Positions 24,825 through 33,963 of a DNA stretch of 35,249 nt are shown here, one piece after another. Location: the NCBI GenBank assembly GCA_015066465.1, contig SVOI01000025.1, positions 1-35,249 of the forward strand, in the 5' to 3' direction. The position numbers were made by a program, and so were the translations under genes. The DNA is from Oscillospiraceae bacterium. GTDB taxonomy: Bacteria > Bacillota > Clostridia > Oscillospirales > Acutalibacteraceae. The notes under the pieces were generated by a model. That model saw only the letters and a program-made list of their open reading frames with translations, had not been told where the DNA came from and searched no databases. Each line of letters opens with the position of its first letter. Position 1 is the first letter of the stretch.

Positions 24825-25397
24825 ATGAAAAAATATTTATCGTTTTTATTATCAATTTTACTTTCAGTAACAATGTTCGTTGGTTGTAACAAAACACCCG
24901 ACTCAACTGAAGCCGAAAATACAACAAAAGCAGAAACGGCAAGCGTTAAAGTCGTAATTGATGGCAATAAATTTTCAGATGATTTCAGTGAAATTGAGTT
25001 TTATGAAGAATTAGATTCAATTGAAGGCTTGTTTCACACAAAAAATAACGAAACAAATGAATATACTCTAACAATGACTGAGTCTGCTTACACAGAGCTT
25101 AAGAATTTAAAATCAAAGTCTGTGAAAGATACTTTTAAAGCTGTTATTGACGACACTGAGAATTATGTTACCGATATTAAATACGATGACGATTTTCGTA
25201 ATGTAAAAGTTTATGCCGAAAAAGACAAGGTTCCAGAAGAATTTTCAGATTTTGATGCAACACTTTTAAAAATTATGGGTTCTTCTATGGCTTACCAGAT
25301 TTACACTACTAAAGGGCAGAGTGTTAATATCACAGTTCTTGACGCTCAGAATGAAGAAGTTTTAAAATCAGTAAGTTATCCAGTAGTAATAGAATAA
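24825..25397 (+). CDS. Putative lipoprotein of unknown function
   Basis: This 190-aa protein begins with a basic start and hydrophobic core (MKKYLSFLLSILLSVTM) that ends in a lipobox-like FVGC, so it is probably lipid-anchored outside the membrane after cleavage before Cys. A Thr/Glu/Ala-rich spacer follows. The rest, rich in Asp, Glu and Lys, has no recognised family. It lies 11 nt after the nucleotidyltransferase and is probably co-transcribed. GTG 24816, three codons upstream, is an equally possible start, since the ribosome binding site is poor for both. Confidence 0.75.
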   Translation: MKKYLSFLLSILLSVTMFVGCNKTPDSTEAENTTKAETASVKVVIDGNKFSDDFSEIEFYEELDSIEGLFHTKNNETNEYTLTMTESAYTELKNLKSKSVKDTFKAVIDDTENYVTDIKYDDDFRNVKVYAEKDKVPEEFSDFDATLLKIMGSSMAYQIYTTKGQSVNITVLDAQNEEVLKSVSYPVVIE

Positions 25398-25422
25398 AAT
25401 CCGAATTAATTTGTTGTTTTAC

Positions 25423-25451
25423 TTGACTTTTTTAATTTGGTTTTATATAAT
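25423..25451 (+). promoter_or_regulatory. Sigma-A promoter of greA
   Basis: A -35 TTGACT (25423-25428), a 17-nt spacer and a perfect -10 TATAAT (25446-25451) give a leader of about 50 nt before greA. Confidence 0.85.
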
Positions 25452-25507
25452 ACAACTTATTGAAAAGCACTATCTATTTATAATATATTCGAGAGGATGT
25501 AATCAGG

Positions 25508-25993
25508 ATGGCACAGCAAGATGTTATTTTAACTCACGAGGGTCTTAAAGAGCTTCAAGATAAACTTGAATATCTCAAGACAGTTGGCAGAAAAGAGACT
25601 GCTGAAAAAATTAAGGTTGCTCTTTCTTTTGGTGACCTTTCAGAAAACAGCGAATACGATGAAGCAAAATCAGAACAAGGTAAATTAGAGGCTGAAATTC
25701 TTGAACTTGAAACAATGATTTCAAGAGCAAAAATTATGGAAGAAGATATCAGCACAGAAACAGTTCACATTGGTTCTGTTGTTACTATTAAAGAAACTGC
25801 TCGTGGTTCGCAAGAAAAAACATTCCGTATCACAGGCTTTGCTCAGGCAAACCCAGCAGAAGGTAAAATTTCTGACGAGTCACCAGTTGGTAAAGCTCTT
25901 ATGGGTCACAAGGTTGGCGACAAGGTAGTTGTTGAAGCACCACGTGGCGAAATGACTTATAAAATTGTTAAAATTGATATTGAAGCAAAATAA
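25508..25993 (+). CDS. greA: Transcription elongation factor GreA
   Basis: GreA rescues backtracked RNA polymerase by stimulating transcript cleavage. The 161-aa protein has the N-terminal coiled-coil (about residues 1-78), with the acidic tip GDLSENSEYDEAK that reaches the active site. The C-terminal FKBP-like domain contains VHIGSVVTI and SPVGKALMGHKVGD. Length is normal. It has its own promoter, an AGAGGATG ribosome binding site and a strong terminator, so it is transcribed alone. Confidence 0.96.
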   Translation: MAQQDVILTHEGLKELQDKLEYLKTVGRKETAEKIKVALSFGDLSENSEYDEAKSEQGKLEAEILELETMISRAKIMEEDISTETVHIGSVVTIKETARGSQEKTFRITGFAQANPAEGKISDESPVGKALMGHKVGDKVVVEAPRGEMTYKIVKIDIEAK

Positions 25994-26036
25994 AAAAATA
26001 TCGGTTCGGGTTAATTCCTGAACCGATATTTTTTTA
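25993..26036. terminator. Bidirectional terminator between greA and the DUF378 gene
   Basis: A 13-bp stem with one G-T pair (25998-26010 with 26017-26029) closes the loop TTAATT. It is flanked by As on the left and at least seven Ts on the right, so it can serve both convergent genes. Confidence 0.92.
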
Positions 26037-26255
26037 TTATTCAACTGATGTTGATTCAAGTACATCGTTGTGCTCTCTGAAAAGGAAAGAAATACACCAG
26101 ATACCCGCAAGAGCAACAAGGGTGTAAACAATTCTTGAAATTATAGCCGCCTGACCGCCAAATAACCAAGCAACAAGGTCAAATTGGAAAATACCAATAG
26201 CACCCCAGTTAAGCGCACCAATAGTTACAAGAATTAAAGCTATTCTGTCTAACAT
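26037..26255 (-). CDS. DUF378 family small membrane protein (YuzA-like)
   Basis: This 72-aa protein has two transmembrane segments (about residues 4-22 and 38-58) and the DUF378 pattern LVTIGALNWGAIGIFQFDLVAWLF (seen as GALNWG and DLVAWLFGG), followed by RIVYTLVALAGIW. The function of the family is unknown. The ribosome binding site AAAGGAGTT precedes its ATG. It converges on greA and shares its terminator. A palindrome lies just upstream. Confidence 0.88.
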   Translation of the reverse strand: MLDRIALILVTIGALNWGAIGIFQFDLVAWLFGGQAAIISRIVYTLVALAGIWCISFLFREHNDVLESTSVE

Positions 26256-26273
26256 ATTTTGTCAACTCCTTTT

Positions 26274-26316
26274 CCGAAATTATTTCGGTAACAATATTAT
26301 TCACCAAAAAATATTG
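26274..26316. repeat. Palindrome and inverted repeat upstream of the DUF378 gene
   Basis: CCGAAAT-T-ATTTCGG (26274-26288) is a perfect 15-nt palindrome immediately upstream of the DUF378 ribosome binding site. A second inverted repeat, CAATATT (26292-26298) with AATATTG (26310-26316), follows. They could be operators or leader hairpins for the minus-strand gene. The rest, to 26429, is A+T-rich with no gene I can support. Confidence 0.45.
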
Positions 26317-26427
26317 CTTATGCTAAAATAAATATACCTTAGATTTTGCAGAATTTGAAAAAAGTTCCATTTTTGGTACATACATTGTGTTATTATAGAT
26401 TTACAGTTTAAATTTTTTCAAATTTAT

Positions 26428-26435
26428 GTTATAAT
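26428..26435 (+). promoter_or_regulatory. Probable -10 region of the addBA operon
   Basis: A perfect TATAAT (26430-26435) lies 27 nt before addB. A clear -35 at the right distance is missing, though a TG lies close upstream and may help as an extended -10. Confidence 0.5.
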
Positions 26436-26462
26436 GAAATTAATCTATTTTAGAGGTGTATT

Positions 26463-29400
26463 ATGCTTCATATTGTTACAGGTAGGTCGGGTAGTGGTAA
26501 AACTACCTGGGTACGAGAAAAAATTAAAGAGCTAATAAATATAGAAAGTGAAAAACCACTTCTTTTAGTGCCTGACCAGTTTTCGTTTGAAAACGAAAGA
26601 GCTATGTTAGGTCTTTTGGGTGCTAAAGATATGCAAAAAATCCAGGTTTTCAGCTTCCCGAGACTTGCTATGTCTAATCTTGACAGTAAAATTTTACAAG
26701 GTAAAATGTTTGCTTCAGATGGCGTAAGAATGGCTTATATGAGTGAAGCGCTGAATGAGCTTTCAGGTGAATTAAAAATATTTTCAAAAGTCCGCCACAA
26801 CGTGTCGGGCTTACAGGCGTTTATAGATTTCAGTAAAGAGCTTGAAACTTGCGATATTAGTAGTGAAGAGATTTTATCTTTAACAGAAAAAATGTCATCA
26901 GGTCTTTTAAAAGATAAGCTTTATGAAATAAATCTCATAAATGATGCTTATAACGCTCTTTTACACCGTAGTTACTTTGACGATACTGAAGCATTAAAAT
27001 ATTTTAATAAGTTTGCAGAAGAAACAGAATTTTTTAAAAATAAAACTGTGTTTTTAGATTCTTTCAGAGCATTTTCAGAGCAGGAATATAAATGCATAAG
27101 ACTTGCTTTGATTGGAGCTAAAGACGTTTATATTACCATTTGTAATGATGAAAACCTGAAAGGTGAGTCACCATTTATATTTATGCAGGAGTTAGAGAAA
27201 AAACTTATTTCTTTAGCAAATAAAGCAAACGTTAAAATTGCTCCTGTAATTAAAATTAATGAAATTGAACGCTTAAATAAAAGTATTCGCCATATTGAAA
27301 GAAATATTTATTTGGAAGATTACGAAAAGCAAACAGATGAATGTAGTCACGTTACAATTTTTAAATGTAATGACATTACAGATGAATGCAACACAGTTGC
27401 TTTAGAAATAAAAAAACTCATAAGAAGCGGTAAATATCGTTGTAAAGATATTGCCGTTGTTGAACGTTCAAATGATAAATATAAAAGAATAATGTGTGAC
27501 GTTTTAAAGCGTTACGGTGTTCCTGTTTTTGATGATAGCCGTCGTCCGCTTTCATTTGAAACGTTGTTTATTCATATTACATCTGCAATTGAATGTATTG
27601 CCGATGGCTTTAAAACTGAAAGTGTTATGAGATATTTAAAAACAGGACTTTCAGAGCTTGAGTTTTCAGATGTTGCTGTTTTAGAAAAATACGTTTTAGT
27701 GTGGGGTATTGGTGGCAATGCCTGGCTTAATGATTTTACAATGCATCCTGATGGCTTTGGTAACGTTATAGATGAAAATACCCAAAAACAGATAGAGCAT
27801 CTTAACAATTTAAGAAAAAAGATTATTTTACCTTTAATTAAATTAAAAAAAGCGTGTGATGGTGTTTCTGGCTCTGAAATAACAAAAGCCGTTTATGATT
27901 TTATTGTTGAAACAAAAGTAGCGGACAAGCTTTATGAATTGTCATTGAGCTTGAATGAAGAAGGTTTCCCTGTTGAAGCAATCCAGAAAGAAAAATCATG
28001 GGATGCCTTAATTGAACTTCTTGAAACAATTGAAGAAATAACCAAAGATAAATTTTATACTATCAAACGTTGGTTTGAACTTTTTTCAATCCTCGTTTTT
28101 TCAAAAGATATCGGTGAAATTCCTCAGGGGCTCGACGAAGTTAAGGTTGGTAGTGCCGATAGAATAAGAACAGAAAACTTAAAAGTAATATTCCTTGTTG
28201 GTGTAAACAAAAATGAGTTTCCACGTATTGCAAGTGTAGGTGGTCTCCTTACTGATAGTGACAGAAGAATTCTTACAAACGAAATGTCATTAAATATTAA
28301 ACCAGCTTTTGAAGAATCAATTTCTGAGGAACGTTTCATTGCTTATTGTATGCTCACAGCAGCAAGTGAAAAGCTTTATTTGTCATATCGTGAGATTTCA
28401 GATGACGAAACAACAAGTGGTGCCTCTGAGCTTATTTCAGATGTAAAAGAAATTTTAGAAAATGTTACTGAGATTTCATCAAACGATATTCCTGAAGAAG
28501 AAAGAATTGAAAGTGAATTTTCTGCGTTTTTCACTCTCGCTAAAATTTATAACGAAAATAGTGAATTGAGAAGTACTCTTTATGAGTATTTCAAAAATAA
28601 ACCTGAATATTTTGGTCGCTTAGAAAGTATTACACTTGCAAAAACAGGTAAAAAAGGCGAGTTTAAAAATCCAGAGATTTCTAAAAAACTTTTCGGTGAA
28701 AATATAGGCGTTTCTGCAAGTAGGTTAGATAGTTTCTATACGTGCCCATTCTCATTTTTCTGCCGTTATGGTCTTAATGCAAATGCTATAAAAACTGCAG
28801 AGCTTCAGCCGACTGATAGTGGCCTTATTATTCACGGCGTTTTAGAAAGTGTGTTGTCGCAATATAAAAATGGCGAATTTTTAAACATTGCTGAAAGTGA
28901 ATTAAGAGAATTTGTCGCTGAATATTTAAGAAAATATCTCGAAGAAAAAATGGGTGGCTTCGGGGATAAATCAAAGCGCTTTATGTTCCTTTATAACAGA
29001 ATGATAGACGTTCTTATGCTTATTTTTGAAAGGCTTAAAAACGAATTTTCAGAAATAAGCTTTAAACCCGTTGATTTTGAATTGTCTATAGGTGATGAAA
29101 ATAAAATTCCAGCGTACTATTTACCACTTGAAGAGGGTAATATTTCAGTTTACGGCTCTGTTGATAGAGTTGACTTAATGGAAAAAGATGGCATTAAATA
29201 TATAAGAGTTGTTGATTATAAAACTGGTGAAAAAGAGTTTAAACTCTCTAATCTTTTAAGTGGTATTAATCTTCAAATGGTGCTTTATTTAATGGCTATA
29301 ACTAAAAATGGTGGCGAATATTACGGTGAAACTGTTCCTGCTGGCGTTTTATATCTGCCATCAAGAATTGGTATTAAAGATTATTTAAGCTCACGTAACC

Positions 29401-29804
29401 CGTCACAGGATAATATTGATGCACAAAAACGCCATAGTGGAAAGCTCTCTGGTATGGTGCTTAATAGTCCTGTCGTTTTGAATGGTATGGGTGCAGAAAA
29501 GTTCCCTGATTATCTCCCAGTTTCTTATAAAAAGGATAACACCTTAAGTGGTAACTATTATTCACCTCAGAATTTTAAATACCTTTCTGAAATTGTGAAT
29601 GGTAAAATTATTGAAATGGGCGAAGCTCTTCACAATGGCGAATTCCCTGTGCTGCCAATGAGCTCTTCAGGTCAGGCAAAACAGTGCTTCTATTGCGATT
29701 ATCGTTCAATCTGTGGCTTTGAAGATGGCGACAAAACAAATGAAATATGTAATGAAAAGCATAACAAGGTGCTCGAAATGTTAGGGGGTGACTGTAATGA
29801 GTAG
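26463..29804 (+). CDS. addB: ATP-dependent helicase/nuclease subunit B, AddB
   Basis: AddB works with AddA to process double-strand breaks for recombination. The 1113-aa protein begins with Walker A GRSGSGKTTW (about residues 7-16). The C-terminal nuclease domain shows the PD-(D/E)xK pattern as GSVDRVD (Asp901) and VVDYKTG (Asp918, Lys920). Four cysteines match the AddB iron-sulfur staple: Cys761 (or Cys767), then Cys1075-x2-Cys1078-x5-Cys1084. It starts with ATG behind AGAGGTG and overlaps addA by 8 nt with the chosen addA start. Confidence 0.95.
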   Translation: MLHIVTGRSGSGKTTWVREKIKELINIESEKPLLLVPDQFSFENERAMLGLLGAKDMQKIQVFSFPRLAMSNLDSKILQGKMFASDGVRMAYMSEALNELSGELKIFSKVRHNVSGLQAFIDFSKELETCDISSEEILSLTEKMSSGLLKDKLYEINLINDAYNALLHRSYFDDTEALKYFNKFAEETEFFKNKTVFLDSFRAFSEQEYKCIRLALIGAKDVYITICNDENLKGESPFIFMQELEKKLISLANKANVKIAPVIKINEIERLNKSIRHIERNIYLEDYEKQTDECSHVTIFKCNDITDECNTVALEIKKLIRSGKYRCKDIAVVERSNDKYKRIMCDVLKRYGVPVFDDSRRPLSFETLFIHITSAIECIADGFKTESVMRYLKTGLSELEFSDVAVLEKYVLVWGIGGNAWLNDFTMHPDGFGNVIDENTQKQIEHLNNLRKKIILPLIKLKKACDGVSGSEITKAVYDFIVETKVADKLYELSLSLNEEGFPVEAIQKEKSWDALIELLETIEEITKDKFYTIKRWFELFSILVFSKDIGEIPQGLDEVKVGSADRIRTENLKVIFLVGVNKNEFPRIASVGGLLTDSDRRILTNEMSLNIKPAFEESISEERFIAYCMLTAASEKLYLSYREISDDETTSGASELISDVKEILENVTEISSNDIPEEERIESEFSAFFTLAKIYNENSELRSTLYEYFKNKPEYFGRLESITLAKTGKKGEFKNPEISKKLFGENIGVSASRLDSFYTCPFSFFCRYGLNANAIKTAELQPTDSGLIIHGVLESVLSQYKNGEFLNIAESELREFVAEYLRKYLEEKMGGFGDKSKRFMFLYNRMIDVLMLIFERLKNEFSEISFKPVDFELSIGDENKIPAYYLPLEEGNISVYGSVDRVDLMEKDGIKYIRVVDYKTGEKEFKLSNLLSGINLQMVLYLMAITKNGGEYYGETVPAGVLYLPSRIGIKDYLSSRNPSQDNIDAQKRHSGKLSGMVLNSPVVLNGMGAEKFPDYLPVSYKKDNTLSGNYYSPQNFKYLSEIVNGKIIEMGEALHNGEFPVLPMSSSGQAKQCFYCDYRSICGFEDGDKTNEICNEKHNKVLEMLGGDCNE

Positions 29805-32800
29805 AGTATGGACCGAAAATCAGCAAAAGGCGATTTCTGCCCGTGGTGAGCAAGTTTTGATATCTGCAGCAGCAGGTTCTGGTAAAACAGCTGTTTTAAC
29901 TGAAAGAGTAAAAAATATTCTTTGCGATACTAAGAATCTATGCTCATCATCACAGTTGCTCGTTGTTACGTTCACAAAAGCAGCCGCAGGTGAAATGCGC
30001 GACAGAATAGGTAAAGCATTAAAGCAGGAAATTAAAAATAATCCTGAAAACAGAGCATATTTAAAAAATCAGTTAGCACTTCTTCCGGCAGCAGATATCT
30101 GCACAATTGACTCGTTCTGTGCAAAAATTGTGCGTGAAAATTTTCATATTGCTGGTATGTCCTCAGATTTTACAGTAATTGATGATAACGACCACAACGT
30201 TTTGAAAAATGAAAGTGTAACTGAGGTTTTAAACGAGCTTTACGAGAATGAAGATGAATCTTTTGGGGCTTTAAAATCATTCTTTATGTCAGAGCGTGAT
30301 GATAAACAGTTAGAGTCAGTTATAATTAAGCTTTACGAGTTTTCTCGTTCTTATCCATCTCCTGAAAAGTGGCTTCAGGAGATTACTGAATATTTTAATC
30401 CTCAAAATGATATCAATAGTTCTGTATTTGCAAAGCAGATTTATAAATACGCTGAATTAATGCTCCAGTATTATATTCTCGTTTTAGATGAAATGCGTGA
30501 TGCAATAATTGAAGACGTCAACGAAGAAAATGATTTCACATCATTAGTTGCACAGAATATTGAAAATCTGAAAACACTTCTTTTTGATTGCCTTGAAGAG
30601 CGTTGGAATGATTTTATTGAGCATATAAATTCTGCTCCTGTTGCAAAATATCCACGTGCGCCAAGAGGAAGTTATTATTCACTTACAAACTCAATTATGG
30701 GCGAGTGTAAGGATTGTGTTGATGAAATATTAGAAAAAACTTTACCTACAAGTGCAGAAAACAAGGCTGATTGTGAAATTCTTTACCCGATTGTAAAAAA
30801 ACTATGTGAAGCCGTTAATTTGTTTTCAGATACCCTTGAAGGTAAAAAGAAAGAGCTCAATGCATTTTCTTTTGACGATATTCTTCATAAATGTATTGAT
30901 TTGTTAGTTGTGTTCGATGAAAATGGCAAAGCTCAAAAAACAGAACTTGCAGAAGAGTTAACTGAAAAATATAAAGAAATTCTCATTGATGAATACCAGG
31001 ATACAAACGAAGCACAAAATATTCTTTTTGAAACTGTTTCAAGAAATAAAAAGAATTTTTATTGCGTTGGTGACGTTAAACAAAGTATTTACCGCTTCCG
31101 TCTTGCAAGTCCTGAACTCTTTATGAATTTAAAAGAAAAACTGCCACTTTGTGAAGGCGAATTTAATACCGCTTCTCAGATTATATTAGAAAAGAATTTC
31201 AGAAGCCGTAAAGCCATAACCGAGTGTGTAAACTATATTTTTTCAAAGCTTATGACAAAAGAAGTAGGCGAGATTAAATATGACGAAAATGAATATTTAT
31301 ATTGTGGCGCTTCTTACCCTGAAACAAATGAAACAGAAGTAGAGCTTCACGTTCTCGATGCACTGAGCCTTAAATCAGATGAACTCTCACAAAAAGAAGC
31401 AGAGTATATTGCAAAATATATAAAAGAAACTGTTGAAAAAGGCGTGTTGGTTAAAGGTGAGGGTGAAGCAATGCGCCCTGCAAGATACGACGATTTCTGT
31501 ATTCTTTTAAGAAGCCCTAAAAAGCGTGTAGATACATTAAGTAAAGCGTTAAGTGATTTAGGTATTACTTGTGTGTTCGAAAATAATGAAGTTAACATTG
31601 ACTCCAGAGAGGTTCAGCTCTTAGTTTCACTTATAAAGGCAGTAAGCAATCCACTTATTGATATACCTCTTATTTCAGTTATGCTTTCTCCACTTTTTGG
31701 TTTTTCTTCTGAAGAAATTTCTGAAATTAGATTAATCAATAAAAAGTGTGATATTTACACTTGTCTTTTAGAATACGCAAAAACAAATAAGAAAGCAGAA
31801 TTTTTTGTAAGAAAGCTTGATTTTTACAGAAACATTTCAGCATCATATCCGATTTACGATTTTGTAAAATTGCTTATAGATGATACTGCAATCACTGAAA
31901 TATTTTTATCAACCGATAATGGTGAAGAGCGTTACAGAGCAATTAACAGTGTGCTTAAATGTGCTGAGAATTTTACTGCTAATGGTCGCTACGGGCTTTC
32001 AAGCTTTATTCGTTATCTTGATTCAGTAATTGATAACAAGGCGTTAACAAAATCTAATGCTGCCGATTTTGGTGGCGTAAAGATTATGTCTATTCACAAG
32101 AGTAAGGGTCTTGAATTCCCGTTTGTTATACTCGCTGATTGTGCAAAAAGCTTTAATTTAAGTGATAGCTACGGCTCTCTTACCGTATCACGTGAAGTAG
32201 GCTTGGGTGTTAAAATCAGAGATGATGAGAAATTTACAAGATATGGAACGCTCTCGTCATTTGCTGGTGAAAAAGCAATAAAACAAGGCGATATTTCAGA
32301 GGAACTCAGAGTTCTTTATGTTGCTTTAACAAGAGCTAAAGAACACCTTGTATTTGTCTGCTCAACTACAAGTAAAGCATCAAAAACAAGAATTGCACGT
32401 AGTCTTTATATGAATGACGAAAATAACAACAGATATCTTCATCCGTTTGAAGTGTATAAAGCAAAAAATTTGACAGAATGGATTTGTTCTGCTATGCTTT
32501 ATCATAAGGATGCAAAAGAACTTCGTGAATATTTTGGGGTTGAGACCACAACTCTCATTGATGCAGACTTTGATTTAAAAATTAAAATTACCGATGTAAA
32601 TCAAGCTGAAGAGCAAGAGCTTTTAGAGGCACCTGAAACTGTGTGTGAAGTTAACTTTGATTTACTTAGTAAGTTTGAAGAGAGAGCAGAGTACGTTTAC
32701 CCTTACGATGAACTTTCAACTGTTCTTGCAAAAATTAATGCTTCGTCAGTTGAAAATCATGTTGCAACAAGGTCATTTTTTGCATCTAAAAAACCAAAGT

Positions 32801-33330
32801 TTTTAGAGGGCGATGTTACCGGTGCCACAAAAGGTACTGTTGTTCATAAATTCTTAGAGCTTTGTGACTTTAAAAAAGCAAATGACAATTTAGATGAAGA
32901 AATTGAAAGACTTAAATCAGAGTTTAAGTTATCTGAAACTGAAATATCTCTTATTGATAAAGAAAAAATTACAGAGTTTTTTGGTAGCGATATTGTAAAG
33001 CGACTTTTGAAAGCCGAAACAGTCTATAAAGAATATGAATTTTCTGTTTTTAAACAAGCGGGTGAATTTTATAATGATTTACCAGAACATTTAAAAGAAG
33101 AAAAAATTATTGTTCAGGGTAAATTTGACTGTGCATTTTTAGAAAGTGACGGGGCAGTTTTAATTGACTATAAAACAGATAAAATCACAGATGAAAATGC
33201 GTTGGTTTCAATTTATAAAGGTCAGCTCGATATTTACAAATCTGCATTAGAAGAATGCACGGGCGTAAACGTAAAAGAAGTTTATCTTTATTCATTTAAG
33301 TTGGATAAGTTTATTCCAGTTAAGGAGTGA
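29797..33330 (+). CDS. addA: ATP-dependent helicase/nuclease subunit A, AddA
   Basis: AddA is the UvrD-like 3'-5' helicase and nuclease of the AddAB complex. The 1177-aa protein has Q motif WTENQQKAI, Walker A AAAGSGKTAVL, motif Ia TFTKAAAGEM, motif II IDEYQDT (Asp398, Glu399), motif III GDVKQSIYRFR, motif IV KNFRSR, motif V SIHKSKGLEFPFV and motif VI VALTRAKEHL. The C-terminal nuclease has Asp1111, Asp1124 and Lys1126 (DYKTD). I chose ATG 29797, 8 nt after AGGGGG; GTG 29788 overlaps that ribosome binding site. It overlaps addB and is followed closely by a small gene. Confidence 0.96.
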   Translation: MSRVWTENQQKAISARGEQVLISAAAGSGKTAVLTERVKNILCDTKNLCSSSQLLVVTFTKAAAGEMRDRIGKALKQEIKNNPENRAYLKNQLALLPAADICTIDSFCAKIVRENFHIAGMSSDFTVIDDNDHNVLKNESVTEVLNELYENEDESFGALKSFFMSERDDKQLESVIIKLYEFSRSYPSPEKWLQEITEYFNPQNDINSSVFAKQIYKYAELMLQYYILVLDEMRDAIIEDVNEENDFTSLVAQNIENLKTLLFDCLEERWNDFIEHINSAPVAKYPRAPRGSYYSLTNSIMGECKDCVDEILEKTLPTSAENKADCEILYPIVKKLCEAVNLFSDTLEGKKKELNAFSFDDILHKCIDLLVVFDENGKAQKTELAEELTEKYKEILIDEYQDTNEAQNILFETVSRNKKNFYCVGDVKQSIYRFRLASPELFMNLKEKLPLCEGEFNTASQIILEKNFRSRKAITECVNYIFSKLMTKEVGEIKYDENEYLYCGASYPETNETEVELHVLDALSLKSDELSQKEAEYIAKYIKETVEKGVLVKGEGEAMRPARYDDFCILLRSPKKRVDTLSKALSDLGITCVFENNEVNIDSREVQLLVSLIKAVSNPLIDIPLISVMLSPLFGFSSEEISEIRLINKKCDIYTCLLEYAKTNKKAEFFVRKLDFYRNISASYPIYDFVKLLIDDTAITEIFLSTDNGEERYRAINSVLKCAENFTANGRYGLSSFIRYLDSVIDNKALTKSNAADFGGVKIMSIHKSKGLEFPFVILADCAKSFNLSDSYGSLTVSREVGLGVKIRDDEKFTRYGTLSSFAGEKAIKQGDISEELRVLYVALTRAKEHLVFVCSTTSKASKTRIARSLYMNDENNNRYLHPFEVYKAKNLTEWICSAMLYHKDAKELREYFGVETTTLIDADFDLKIKITDVNQAEEQELLEAPETVCEVNFDLLSKFEERAEYVYPYDELSTVLAKINASSVENHVATRSFFASKKPKFLEGDVTGATKGTVVHKFLELCDFKKANDNLDEEIERLKSEFKLSETEISLIDKEKITEFFGSDIVKRLLKAETVYKEYEFSVFKQAGEFYNDLPEHLKEEKIIVQGKFDCAFLESDGAVLIDYKTDKITDENALVSIYKGQLDIYKSALEECTGVNVKEVYLYSFKLDKFIPVKE

Positions 33331-33334
33331 TTCT

Positions 33335-33865
33335 ATGAGCGAAAAGGCAATGAAAATTTGTTTTAGCATTATTGGTGTAGTTACTTTGTTTACAATTATA
33401 GTTGGTGTGTTAACACGTGAAAAAGAACCAACAATTGAAGAAAAAGTTAACCTTGGTGCTGTTTTACAAGATGAAACCAAAGATAACTATTTTACTTCCC
33501 CAGAAGGTAGATATTCTTTAAAAATTACGTCTGTTTACGAAGCAGAGCCAGATACAACCGACGAAAATGCTCCTAAAACAGATAGGGTAGTAGTTGTTAT
33601 TTATGAGTATTCAAATGACGATATTGAATCTGGTCTTGTAATTACTCCTGCACATTTCAGAGCGTATGATAGTTCAGGCGATGAATTAGAAATTTTCCCA
33701 CAAGAAAACTTGTTTGAGCCTGGTGAAATAAGTACACTCGGTACTCACACCGCAAGTGTTGCATTCGCTCTTAGTAACTCAGCTGATAATTATATTGAAG
33801 TTGACTATTACAACGACTTAGCTTCAGTAACCCCAGACCTTATTTATGAAGGTGTATGGAGATAA
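33335..33865 (+). CDS. Membrane-anchored DUF4352-like protein
   Basis: This 176-aa protein has one N-terminal transmembrane segment (about residues 8-26), so the rest is outside the cell. The outer part has beta-strand patterns (RVVVVIYEYSN, FRAYDSSGDELEI, HTASVAFALSN) like the immunoglobulin-like DUF4352 fold. This is a resemblance only. It begins 4 nt after addA with AAGGAG inside the end of addA, so it is co-transcribed with addBA, and it ends at a strong terminator. A link to DNA repair is unlikely from its location outside the membrane. Confidence 0.72.
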   Translation: MSEKAMKICFSIIGVVTLFTIIVGVLTREKEPTIEEKVNLGAVLQDETKDNYFTSPEGRYSLKITSVYEAEPDTTDENAPKTDRVVVVIYEYSNDDIESGLVITPAHFRAYDSSGDELEIFPQENLFEPGEISTLGTHTASVAFALSNSADNYIEVDYYNDLASVTPDLIYEGVWR

Positions 33866-33866
33866 T

Positions 33867-33901
33867 TAAAACAGTCTTGGCGAAAGCTAAGACTGTTTTT
33901 C
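33867..33901 (+). terminator. Rho-independent terminator of the addBA operon
   Basis: An 11-bp stem with one G-T pair (ACAGTCTTGGC, 33871-33881, with 33886-33896) closes a GAAA loop and is followed by a T run, with As before it. Confidence 0.92.
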
Positions 33902-33905
33902 TGCC

Positions 33906-33934
33906 TTGACTAATTATTTTAAATGGATTATAAT
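33906..33934 (+). promoter_or_regulatory. Sigma-A promoter of the kinase gene
   Basis: A -35 TTGACT (33906-33911), a 17-nt spacer and a perfect -10 TATAAT (33929-33934) lie 29 nt before the start codon of the gene at 33964. Confidence 0.88.
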
Positions 33935-33963
33935 GTTTGCATTAAATATCTGTGAGGTAAATT

